Below, one piece after another: positions 55,031-64,000 of a stretch of 64,000 nucleotides of DNA. A model generated the notes under the pieces. The model was not told the DNA's origin. It searched no databases and saw nothing but the letters and a program-made list of their open reading frames with translations. Position numbers and translations under genes: made by a program. Each line of letters begins with the position of its first letter. Positions within the stretch are counted from its first letter, which is position 1. Source of the stretch: Nectonema munidae (lineage: Eukaryota; Nematomorpha; Nectonematoida; Nectonematidae); assembly GCA_030549495.1 (NCBI GenBank), contig JAUIRK010000969.1, positions 744,001 through 808,000 of the forward strand, read 5' to 3'.

Positions 55031-56455
55031 CAGGGTTGTCCAATCTTTATGGGGACGCGGGCCGCATTCGGCAAAGGAAAGTAGATCGCGGGCCGCAATT
55101 GACATTTTTCTACATATGCCTTGTCTTACCATACAGGATGTAAAGTAAAACATGTACATGTAAATGAACCTTTATATTTATCATAAAAAATATTGCCGGG
55201 GAATAGATTAAACAAGCTAAGATGTGAATATTACGAATAAGAAAGAGTGGAAATTTTGAGAAACGTCAGTAGACTAGGAAACCTTAAAAATAGTTGACAA
55301 GTATGATTAAGAATCAAACCTTAAATATATTCGTAAAAAATATTTAAAGAAGTATATTAAGGAAGCATTTTTTTAATAAATTTTTTAATAAAAACAACAT
55401 ACAGTTTAATTAAAATTCAGTCGGATGGGTGTGCCTGCATTTTGGAAATTAGCTCCTTTGTGTCAATGTCAACTGAGGTTAAGGCTAAACGAAGGCAGGC
55501 TTCGAGAGATGTTTGATTAAGTAGATTCCTCTCTTTGGATTTAATCGACTTCATTGCGGAAAATGCTGCTTCACAAAGGTCGGTACTTCCAAACATTGGC
55601 AGCAAGTGCAATCCACAACTGCGTAAATTAGGATAATGCTCTTCAGAGAGAAGAGACCATTGAGTGATTGGCAGTGTATCTTTGCTTAATAAAAACCGGT
55701 CTCTTTGCAAGTCACACAATTCAAGCTGCAAATCTTCCTCGGCTTCTGATATATTAATAGTCAGCGGAGCATTGAATACATTGAAGTTTTTCTCAAGGTG
55801 CTGAAAATCTTTAAATCGCTTGTTGAAATCTTCAATCAGGGTATCAAGAGTTTCAACAAAGCAGCAAAAGTTATTGTCCTCTATTTCTCTAGAAATAACA
55901 TCGCAACTTGGAAAGTGAAGTAGAATGTTACTTTGCAGATTACTTTTGAAGAGGCATAATTTGTTGCGGAAGCCATCTACGAAACCATACAGAGAAGAGA
56001 TTGTTTGATTCCTACCCTGTAAACTTAAATTGAGCTAATTCAGATGCTGAGTAATATCAGTGAGGAATGCTAGACCTTTCAGAAAGTTGACGTCTTTCAA
56101 TAAACCTTTAAACCCATCAATGTCTACACTCAGTTCTCTAAAAAGTTTAGAATCTCATTACGCAGACTAAAGAACTGCTGCAGACATTTCCCAGCACTGA
56201 GCCAACGAACAGTAGAATGGAGTGAAACTTCAGAAATTTCTGTATCTAAATCTCTCAAGAAATCAACAAATAGACGATGTCTCAACGCTTTATTACCGCC
56301 TCTAACAAAATTAATAATTTTGAATACATGCTGCATTACATCAGATAAACGTATACAGCCACTAGATAACGATTCTTGATGAATAATGCAATGAAACATT
56401 GGGCAGTCGACTCCAGCATCTCTCAAGTACGCTATCAGCCCCCTTTTAGCTCAAG
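55031..56455 (-). pseudogene. hAT transposase pseudogene (GTF2IRD2/ZMYM-like) with one terminus
   Basis: The minus strand carries KRGLIAYLRDAG and CPMFHCIIHQESL (about 56450-56380), VSLHSTVRWLSAGKCLQQFF (about 56230-56160), LTDITQHLN with LSLQGRNQTI (about 56070-56010) and the hATC end MFGSTDLCEAAFSAMKSIKSKERNLL (about 55600-55520). Frame breaks lie near 56130 and 56030. CAGGGTTGTCCAATCTTTAT with GGGCCGCA motifs at 55031-55100 is a typical Charlie-like hAT end, marking the 3' terminus. The 5' part of the gene and the other terminus are missing; a LINE fragment begins at about 56530. Confidence 0.85.
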
Positions 56456-56529
56456 TCATTGATTTGGCACCTTTCGAACTTTTTTCGAAGTAACTCAATA
56501 AATGTCTAAATAATACTAATTTTCAAAGG

Positions 56530-56845
56530 TTTTCTAGAAAAGACCGTGGGCCCTACTTTGAAAGTTAGGGATCTTTATATTTATAGAATCTGCTTGTTTC
56601 TATTTAAATACGTAAAGGGTATATGCTGTCCTAAGTTAGCTAATACGTTGACTTTTAATACCCAGATACATCAATGCCAAACACGTAGTGCTTGCCATTT
56701 ACATTTACATTTCCACGCAGTCAAGTTTGAAGTTTCGTATAACTAAAATCTGGAATGAATATTTGCAAGATTTTCAAATTATGAATGTTTCACTTTCAAC
56801 ATTGAAAAGACGCCTGAATGAATATTTATTGAAACAAGATTGAAT
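56530..56845 (+). pseudogene. LINE family B ORF2 C-terminal fragment
   Basis: LKVRDLYIYRICLFLFKYVK at 56562-56620, then a TR-containing segment, and after one frame change LKFRITKIWNEYL and MNVSLSTLKRRLNEYLLKQD (to about 56840). This is the thumb/C-terminal region of CR1/Jockey-like RTs (TR....IWN.LP...SL..FK..L..YLL) and corresponds to 58540-58870 of the longer element on the other strand. Confidence 0.7.
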
Positions 56846-56859
56846 CAATTTTGTGATGA

Positions 56860-57388
56860 TCTATATTATAATAAGCTAGCGTGTGTGTGTGTGTCTGTCG
56901 CTGGAAGCATTTTGATTGGTTGAAAATATTTATATATGTTTTGTGTGTGTTTTTATAAGGTGTGATGAGTTTGTATGCGTGTTTGTCGCTTGAAGCATTC
57001 TGATTGGTTAAAATTATTCATAAGTTTTATATGTGTGATGAGTTCATATATCTGTAGTGTGAGTGTCGCTTGAAGCATTCTGATTGGTTGAAATATGTTT
57101 TATGTGTATTTTTATATGGTGTAATAGAAAAATACACAGAAAAGATACAATTATTCTAAAAACTGACCACCACACCATATAACACTATTAGCAACTCAAA
57201 ATACACATTACCCAGAATCCTATGTTTCGAGCGCAGCCTAAAAAAAAACTAGCCGGTCTCGTGGTCGTTTCGAGCGAAGCGAATTTGAATTAGCAACTCA
57301 ATATACACACTACCCAGAATCCTATGTTTCGAGCGTAGCGAGAAACACTGTTTCGAGCGAAGCGAGAAACGACCACGGGACCGGCTAG
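56860..57388. mobile_element. Non-autonomous Helitron-like element
   Basis: It starts TCTATATTATAATAAGCTAG followed by a GTGTGTGT run and ends CCGGCTAG (57388). It is flanked by A on the left and T on the right, as for Helitrons (5' TC, 3' CTRR, insertion between A and T). Near the 3' end is the imperfect hairpin GTTTCGAGCGAAGCGAGAAAC. Inside are three copies of GTCGCT(T/G)GAAGCATT(C/T)TGATTGG. The last 140 bp are bounded by an inverted repeat: CTAGCCGGTCTCGTGGTCGT at 57249 against the 3' terminus. A small inverted-repeat MITE (57249-57388) next to repeats is the alternative reading. Confidence 0.6.
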
Positions 57389-57529
57389 TTTAATATAATT
57401 TGATTTTTTTATTTAAATTTTTTTAATATCAATTTCATTTTTAACTATGTTTAATTGTTGATTTAACATTTATTTAACATTTATGAACAATTAAAAAAAA
57501 TATTTTAATGTTTTTCTTTAGTATTTCTG

Positions 57530-57628
57530 TTACGGTCTTCTGACCCTTGAAATACAAGCATATTCTCAAATGTGAAATTTTTTTTTATGAGATTATTTTA
57601 TGCTAATAAATTCTTCTTCTTCTTCTTA
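57530..57628 (+). mobile_element. Family B LINE 3' end fragment
   Basis: It ends ATGCTAATAAATTCTTCTTC plus TTC repeats, the same AATAAA-(TTC)n ending as at 58130-58157 and, inverted, at 58258-58290. Confidence 0.5.
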
Positions 57629-58157
57629 GAGCAGTTAGGTTCTATAAATAAGCAGACGTTGGGTCAAAAAATATCATGGTTTTTTTATGAAAATCCTTCA
57701 TTATATGATTATTGTTGGATAAACAGTTTTAAAAAAGAAATGAAAAATTATTTATCTAGTCAATACTTATCTTGTAATTCACGTCATTGTTACATTTGCT
57801 CTTGTTATTCTTGATTATTGTAATATAGTATATATAAATATGCATTAAACATCACACACACATGAATATATATATACATGTATTCGTTTATATATGCACT
57901 CACTCTTACCCACACACACACATATATATACTACATAGTTATATTTACTACATTTGATTTTCTGTTTTTAACCCTTTAATCTTGTATTATTTGAATTTTT
58001 TTTTTTCGGGTTACACACGTCAAGTGGCTTTCATTAGCTTTTGTGTGAATCCTTGCATACAAATACTTAAAACCCTAACCTTAATGCTTGTATTTTGATT
58101 TTACGAATTCTTATTCTGTTTTTGTGATATGCAAATAAATTCTTCTTCTTCTTATAA
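57629..58157 (+). mobile_element. Family B LINE fragment: ORF2 end and 3' untranslated region
   Basis: 57640-57811 reads LGQKISWFFYENPSLYDYCW and INSFKKEMKNYLSSQYL, a CR1/Jockey-like ORF2 C-terminus. It is followed by a 3' region with CA-rich blocks and the end GTGATATGCAAATAAATTC plus TTC repeats (58157). Confidence 0.6.
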
Positions 58158-58537
58158 CATTTGACATTAGAGAATATATTATCTAAAGTATTAGAATAAT
58201 CCTCCTTATTAATAATTAAAATATAAGAATACCTATTTTTCACCTTATCTAATTAAGAAGAAGAAGAAGAATTTATTATTATAATGAAAACACAAGTAGA
58301 AAACACAAGTAAAATCACAAGAAGCAGCACTATATAAGTACAAAAAATATATATATAAATAAATTCAATGGTAATGAATATAAACTTATAGTTAACCTAG
58401 ATAAATAAGACTCAAAAGTGAAACTAATTTAAACTAAAAAATCAAAAGCCTAAAATGGCCGTTACTAGATTTTTCAGAATCGAAATATATTTTTATTTTA
58501 TTTTTTTGACACAAAGATTATTAAGTAAAAAATAAGG

Positions 58538-61349
58538 TTATATTCTGTTTAGAGATAAAAGGTAATTTTTTATTCTATTTTTAAAGGAAGGTAACGAAAC
58601 ATCCAAGTTATCAAACAAAAATATATTATTTTTAAAGAATTCATTAGTTTTTTTAAAGATAGAAATATTGGAACCTTTCAGCATATAATCAACTCTAATA
58701 GGTAAGTTAGAATTTCTAGTTTCATAAGGAATAACTGTTTTATATTTGATGAAATTTCCAAAAATGTTTAAATGTCCATGTAAATTTTTAAACAAAAATA
58801 CCTCTATTCTTAAATGAAATAAGTCTTCTAATCTTAAAAGATTATTCTCCCTAAAAATGCTCGTTTTTGAATAATTTCTATTCGTTTTTTTCCATAGGGG
58901 TACCAATTAAATATGCTATAATTTAGATATAAAAAAAAAAGATATTTATAAACTATAAGTCTTATATTTAACGGGAAAATATTTCGTGTACGATATAGTA
59001 TACCAATTATTTTGTTCAAATTTAAAACAATTTGTTCAACATGTTGATTAAATTTTAGTTTCTTATCTATAATTAAGCCTAATATATTAAATTTTTCTAC
59101 TACTTCTATTTTGGTGTGAATTAAGAAACTCTTATCAATTTTTGGTTTATTAGAGATTATCATACATTTTGTTTTAACTTTATTTATCAAAAAGTTGTTA
59201 TTTTCACACCAATCAAAAAATATATTTAGTTCTGAATTTAACTTATTGGAATCAATATAAGTGTCGTTTTTTATTTTAGATAAAGGAAAATATGCGCAAA
59301 TATCATCAGCAAAGAGGATATAGGAGAAAAGTCCTGTGATATGAAATATATCATTAATGGCGATGTTGAAAAGAATTGGTGCAAGAATGGATCCTTGAGG
59401 AACACCCGTTTTAATAGGTTGAATGTCTGAGAGTGTATCATTTAATTTGACTTTTTGAAATCTATTTTTTAGATATGAAGAGAAGAAATGAAGTGAACTT
59501 TTACTCAGATTACAATTGGAAAAATTTTTGATTAGGGAGGAATGGCTTAATCGATCAAAGGCTTTTGAAAGGTCAAAGAAGAAAAGTACCGCATCGTCCT
59601 TATTCTCCAAAATTTCTATCATTTTTCCCACTATATACGAATGATAAGCTTCAGTTGAGTAGTTATTTCTAAATCCAAACTGATAATCATTGATGTATTG
59701 AATTGAAGTTATATATGCATTAAATTGTTTATAAATAAATTTTTCAAATATTTTTGACAGTGTTGGTATTATGGAAATAGGTCTATAATTATCAATTGAA
59801 AATTTATCATTTTTTTATGAATAGGTATAACTTTATGTACTTTTAAAGCGTGAGGAAACATGTTATTTGATAAAGCAAGATTAATAGAATACGATAAAGG
59901 GACGCTTAAATTGTATTTTATATGATTTATATGTTTCATTGATATTCCATATATATCTTCTGTATTATTATCTTTGAATTCATCAATAATTGCTAGTATT
60001 TCTTCATACGTGCTAAAATTGAGTTCAAAAAAACCAGGTGTATTTTTTTGAGAAGAAATATCATAATCTGAACTGGAATTATTTATTGTGTTTGTGAAAC
60101 ATTCATTGAACTTATTAGCTGCGGTAAAATCATCAAGTATATTCAACCCATCTTTTATACATATTTTAGTCTTATTCTTATTTTTAATAACTTCATTTAT
60201 TTCGTACCAAACTTTTTGCATTGAGTTGCATTTAGCAAAGTTGTTAGAGAAATACTTTTCTTTTGAGTTCCGTATTTTGTATTTTATTTTGTTTCTCAAA
60301 ATTATAAATTGGCTTTTCGTTGATAAGTTTTTATTTTTTTTGTATTTCTGATAAACTCTATCACGTTTTTTAATCATGTCTAATATTTCAAAGCTAATCC
60401 AAGGTTTAATATTGTGTTTGTACTTATTATGTATCATATTCCTTGTTGACATCATTATAAGGGAATTTAGATTATTCGTTAAATGATTAAATAAACTATC
60501 AGGATTTTGGTTATCTAACTCTGAACTACAATACCAATTACTATTCGCAGCCAAAGTTTGAAAAGTTCTAACGTTCAGTTTTTTGTATGAATGTTCTGCT
60601 CTGAAAATTTTCAATTTCAAATCTAATGATAATAAAATTGGGATATGGTCCGAGAAGTAAGTCATGCAGCTCAAAGCTGTATAATTAACAAAGTTGTTAC
60701 TAATGAAGAAGTTATCAATAATAGTATTTGATTGTAAACGAGTAGGTTTGGTAATTGTTGGTATAAAGTAGTGAGTGATAATCAAATTGAAAAATCTACT
60801 AACAAAGCGTTTTGACATTTTGAGTAAGTCAAAGTTGAAATCTCCACAAAATAAATTTACACAGTTTTTATCAATTTTTTCTTTCGATGCTGAAGGTAAT
60901 CTGTATATATTGTGTATAATGAGTTTTTTAGTTGTAGTATGGACTATTAATGACTGATATTCAAATGACGCAATGGAAAATTCAGTTTCACCAAGTTCCA
61001 CGTATAATTTTATATTAGCAAAAAACATCAATGCTCCGTGTGAGGAAGCCCTCTTCGGGATATTGAACGTAGCATAGTTTTTTAAATCAATTTTTTTGTT
61101 TTCCTCGCAACACCATATTTCTTGGAGACATATTATACTAAGAGGATTATTCAAAAGTGAATTTAGCCTTTCAACAAAAATTTCAAACTCATCAAATTTG
61201 CTACAAAGAGATTGGATGTTTAAACTTAAAAAATTATTTTCATAAGTATTTGGATGGATATGGTCTAAATAAAAGTTTTCTGAGTTCTTTATAGAACTCG
61301 TGTTAGAAATGTCATTATGAAAAATAAAATTATTATCATTATTATTAAT
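58538..61349 (-). pseudogene. Family B LINE ORF2: endonuclease and reverse transcriptase, two frameshifts
   Basis: The frame is open from about 61349 (FLSLNIQSLCSKFDEFE) without an early ATG; the first ATG is 61154. Endonuclease: IICLQEIWCCEE, FCGDFNFDLL, TIIDNFFISN, SDHIPILLSLD. A T-run near 59807 shifts the frame. The RT then follows: QFGFRNNYSTEAYH (about 59680-59640), FFFDLSKAFDRLSHSSLI, GVPQGSILAPILFNIAINDI, YILFADDICAYF and FNILGLIIDKKLKFNQHVEQ. A second shift near 58850 leads to the C-terminus LDVSLPSFKNRIKNYLLSLN (58538). The catalytic residues are intact. No RNase H. Confidence 0.9.
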
Positions 61350-61770
61350 AGGCAGTTATGCTTTTAACATAATCTATCTCTCTCAGTACATATGGGCAAG
61401 TGAAACTCATAGCAGAATGATTCGTCGTTTTCTCATTATGTTTTTGGCAGGTATGGCATTTGTGTTCAGATAATTCATTTTTCAAAGGGCAAGTAAACGA
61501 TTCATGTGAGGAAGAACAATATCTACATATGGCTGAATTTAGACAATTCGAAGTGGTATGACCAAACATCAAACATTTTCCACACTGTAAATGGGAGAAA
61601 AAAGGTTTGGATCTTTGGACTTCAAGCATAAAATAAAAGGAAAGATTATTTTTCTTTATAAATGACATTATTTCAGGAGACATTTTTAATACTACAATTT
61701 TACTGTCATTTGATATGCTTTTCGTGAATAAAAGATTTAGCGTTTTTCCATTTATTCAATGAGTTCACAG
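61345..61770 (-). pseudogene. Family B LINE ORF1, C-terminal part with zinc knuckles
   Basis: From MSPEIMSFIKKNN (61683) the frame runs to the stop at 61345. The open frame extends upstream as LNLLFTKSISNDSKIVVLK to about 61745. Knuckles are CGKCLMFGHTTSNC and CRYCSSSHESFTC, with a further CHTCQKHNEKTTNH-like segment. The stop codon overlaps the start of the ORF2 open frame. The N-terminal part is not recognisable, suggesting a 5' truncation. Confidence 0.75.
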
Positions 61771-61809
61771 TTTAACTGAGTAGAACCCATTTTAGTGCAT
61801 TTCAGTGTT

Positions 61810-62072
61810 GAGGAATATTAAAAAATAATTAAATATAAAATTAAAAATTATTAAATTTATATAAAAAATATATATTTACTTGAAATCTAAAAGAAAAAAA
61901 GGAAGTTATGGGAAATAATAAAATTAATAATTTATAATTTAAATAAATTAACAAATCCAATTTAATAATGTTAATAATTTAATTTATTTTTAATTTTTCG
62001 GTCTCAGTAATCCGTGAACCTATTTATTTTCCTATACTTTTCTTTCATTAGAATATTCGAACCCAAAACCGG
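61810..62072. other. AT-rich spacer between two LINEs
   Basis: No features recognised. The bases AACCCAAAACCGG directly left of 62073 differ from the 5' end of the other family A copy. Confidence 0.4.
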
Positions 62073-62215
62073 ACACCCTCAATCTTTAAAAATGGCGAAT
62101 ATTATTTACTCCTAGAGAAATATCTACAAACAGAACCTCTTATTAATTATACCTTTACTAATTAGAGTTAAAATTTTTATCTTTATATCATATCACTCTC
62201 TCACACTTATTTTAC

Positions 62216-63291
62216 ATGTCTAACCCAAAACGTGCACGTCACGATGATACCCCTAACCTTACCTCTACCCAATTAATAGCAAATCTCTTCAATGAATTCA
62301 TAGCAAATTCCTCTCTAAATGCAGAAGACCTTACCCTCCTTAATAATCTAAAATATGAAGTAACTCTTGCTCACTCCAACAAAATTGAACAACTCTCTCA
62401 TACTCACCACCTACATACTCCACCTTGCCCCTCATTATCTACATACGCACAAGTCTCATCCATAACCATACCTAGCTTATCCAACAACATTCAGGATAGA
62501 CAAAAACCCTCTCCACCTAAGTCTAAGTCATCTCTAAATAGTGAGCTTACTCTAAAAATAGCCCCCCTACTCCCTCTGACTCTAAAGCCGAGAAAGCTGC
62601 CTTCCGACAAAAAATAGTCAAAAACTTAGAAACCAATAAAAACAAACTTACCATCTCTAATACACGGTCTTTAAATAGTGGCACTATTTATTTCCAATTC
62701 TCTAAACCTGAAGAAAAAGCACTAGCACATCAAACTCTCCACAATAACGGCATTAAATCCGAAGATTTACCTATCCTCAAACCCCGTTTCCTACTTAGAA
62801 GCATACCTATAACCACACCACTTTCTTCTCTCTCCGAAACCATTGCTAACGAAAACTTAAACCTAAAAAATATTGGCACCCTCAATACAGTACGCCAAGC
62901 CGGTAACACAGGAACCTTCTCTTATAGTGCTATATTAGAACCTAGCAACCTTAACATTTTTAAACATCTACTTAAATCTCCTATACTCTTTGTTGACCAT
63001 CACATTCTCACTCTAACCTTAGCAAAACCATTACATCGCCAATGCCAGAATTGTCTAAAACACAATCACTCAACGAACAAATGCAAACCTGCATCACCAA
63101 ATTGCGATCACTGCGGAAATCGAGGCCACTCTATATCGGAATGCATCTTCAATAATGATTCCACAAAACTCTCATGCTTTAATTGTCACAATCACCACAA
63201 CGCTACATCCAAACATTGCGAATTCCAAATTAAACAAACACAACACATCCAAAATCAACATAACCTTCTAATAAGCAAATTCCTTTGCTAA
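62216..63291 (+). CDS. Family A LINE ORF1, one frameshift
   Basis: The start MSNPKRARHDDTPN is identical to the other copy. A single base is missing near 62568 (CCCCCCTACT against CCCCCCTTACT), giving a premature stop at about 62615; beyond it the correct frame resumes to the TAA at 63289-63291. The A-run that is 7 long in the other copy is 6 long here. The three zinc knuckles (CQNCLKHNHSTNKC, CDHCGNRGHSISEC, CFNCHNHHNATSKHC) are intact. The ORF2 start that overlaps the stop in the other copy reads TTGCTAA here. Confidence 0.88.
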
Positions 63292-64000
63292 ATTTTCTCC
63301 ACATTAACCTCAACCACTCTAATGCCGCTTGGACAAACCTATATAACATTCTAATTTCAAACTTTTTTGATGTAATATCTATTAACGAACCATATCCAAA
63401 CCTCTCTTCTATTATACCATATTATTTACTATATCACACGTCACCTTTATCCTGTTATTCAGCATGCATCTACATAAAATCAACCGTTCACCACACACCA
63501 TTACCACGATTCTCTTCCAACAATTTTTACTTTGTTCTTGTTCACACCAAACCTCACCCTCTTCTTTTCGCAACTCTTTACTCTCCTCCCTCACACCCAA
63601 TAGCCATCCCCTCTGATTTCTCCCAATCACTAACACTTGCAACATCCACACTCCCGTCTACATATCATTTAATTATCTCAACTGATTGCAACGCTCGATC
63701 ACACATCTGGGACCACAAAGAAAACCCACGAGGACAACAAGTCATCAATTTCTTATGTTCGAACAACCTATATCTCGCTGACAAATCTAAAAACCCTACA
63801 TACCAACGCTCTTGTAACAACGAACAATACACCTCTCACATTGACCTCACAATAACCACTTCAAATACTCTCAATCTAATATCCAATTGGTCAATCTCAG
63901 ACATCCCATCAGCTTCAGATCACGCGTTCATAACATTTCAACTTCACATAAACACTACAACCATCAAAAACTATAACAACATTATAAAAAAGAACACCAC
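63285..64000 (+). CDS. Family A LINE ORF2, N-terminal endonuclease part
   Basis: The frame reads LNFLHINLNHSNAAWTNLYN, ISNFFDVISINEPYPNLSSI, FTPNLTLFF-like sequence, LIISTDCNARSHIWDHKENP, TSHIDLTITTSNTL and SDHAFITFQLHINT, then runs off the window. The T-run that breaks the other copy near 44508 is full length here and the frame is continuous. The apparent start is TTG (63285-63287) where the other copy has ATG. Confidence 0.88.
   Translation, partial: MLNFLHINLNHSNAAWTNLYNILISNFFDVISINEPYPNLSSIIPYYLLYHTSPLSCYSACIYIKSTVHHTPLPRFSSNNFYFVLVHTKPHPLLFATLYSPPSHPIAIPSDFSQSLTLATSTLPSTYHLIISTDCNARSHIWDHKENPRGQQVINFLCSNNLYLADKSKNPTYQRSCNNEQYTSHIDLTITTSNTLNLISNWSISDIPSASDHAFITFQLHINTTTIKNYNNIIKKNT

Larger units (their letters stand above)
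58255..61800 (-). mobile_element. Family B LINE (CR1/Jockey-like), near full length
   Basis: On the minus strand it holds an ORF1 remnant with zinc knuckles (61345 to about 61770), ORF2 with endonuclease and RT but no RNase H (58538-61349), a short 3' region, and an AATAAATTC(TTC)n end at 58258-58290. A target duplication could not be fixed. Base composition matches the AT-rich surroundings. Confidence 0.85.
62073..64000 (+). mobile_element. Family A LINE, second copy, cut by the window edge
   Basis: Similarity to the copy at 40707-45816 (opposite strand) starts at ACACCCTCAATC and continues at very high identity through ORF1 and the endonuclease part of ORF2 to the window end. This suggests both moved recently. 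Scattered substitutions and independent frame errors show that they are separate insertions. Confidence 0.92.

Noticed and set aside
1-64000. Retroviral, LTR or other capsid- or envelope-bearing fossils
   Set aside because: No paired long terminal repeats and no protease, integrase, capsid or envelope signature was recognised; all RT matches belong to LINEs.
1-64000. CRISPR arrays or bacterial operon structure
   Set aside because: Tandem arrays here have adjacent units without unique spacers, and gene structure and repeats are those of an animal genome.

Overview
The window reads as animal nuclear DNA: very AT-rich, almost no open space for host genes, and packed with LINEs and cut-and-paste DNA transposons of hAT, piggyBac, Mutator-like (MULE), pogo/Tigger and Helitron type. 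Only one convincing host gene is visible, an intronless-looking SART3 homologue (HAT repeats plus two RRMs) at 22370-24868 on the minus strand. The transposon mix suits an invertebrate, and a crustacean such as a copepod would be plausible, but the sequence alone does not settle the species.

Layout. 1-10490: non-coding repeats. A tandem array (3570-4860) and two copies of one dispersed repeat, the second split by a 4.5-kb insertion that holds a 4-kb TTAA-flanked piggyBac-like fold-back element whose arms are made of a 150-bp satellite. 10500-14430: a decayed RNase H-bearing LINE (family A). 14430-16750: mostly unassigned. 16755-20000: a hAT pseudogene apparently split by a FLYWCH-type MULE, then a hAT MITE. 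20165-21019: an RTE-like LINE scrap and a 21-bp minisatellite. 22370-24868: SART3. 24942-28348: two tandem duplications around a piggyBac pseudogene. 29535-32350: an RTE-like LINE with a PHD-like finger. 32986-38448: a 5.46-kb hAT element with a perfect 8-bp target duplication, containing a second complete-ended hAT and several MITEs. 40668-46002: a nearly intact family A LINE (5.1 kb, 12-bp target duplication) inserted in a small inverted-repeat sequence carrying MULE coding DNA. 46640-54340: two MULE pseudogenes, a Tigger remnant and a piggyBac remnant. 55031-61800: a hAT pseudogene, a small Helitron-like element, and a cluster of CR1/Jockey-like LINEs (family B) sharing an AATAAA-(TTC)n end. 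62073-64000: a second family A LINE, cut by the window edge.

Family A is the most informative part. Two near-identical copies in opposite orientation, one decayed relative and a solo 3' end share a 3' stem-loop whose inner stem changes on both sides while keeping its pairing. They also share an unusual [FY]SDD reverse-transcriptase catalytic motif, and ORF1 and ORF2 overlap by ATGCTAA. These look like working parts of one active or recently active lineage.

No retrovirus, LTR element, Polinton or other capsid- or envelope-bearing fossil was recognised. No tRNA, rRNA or CRISPR was seen.
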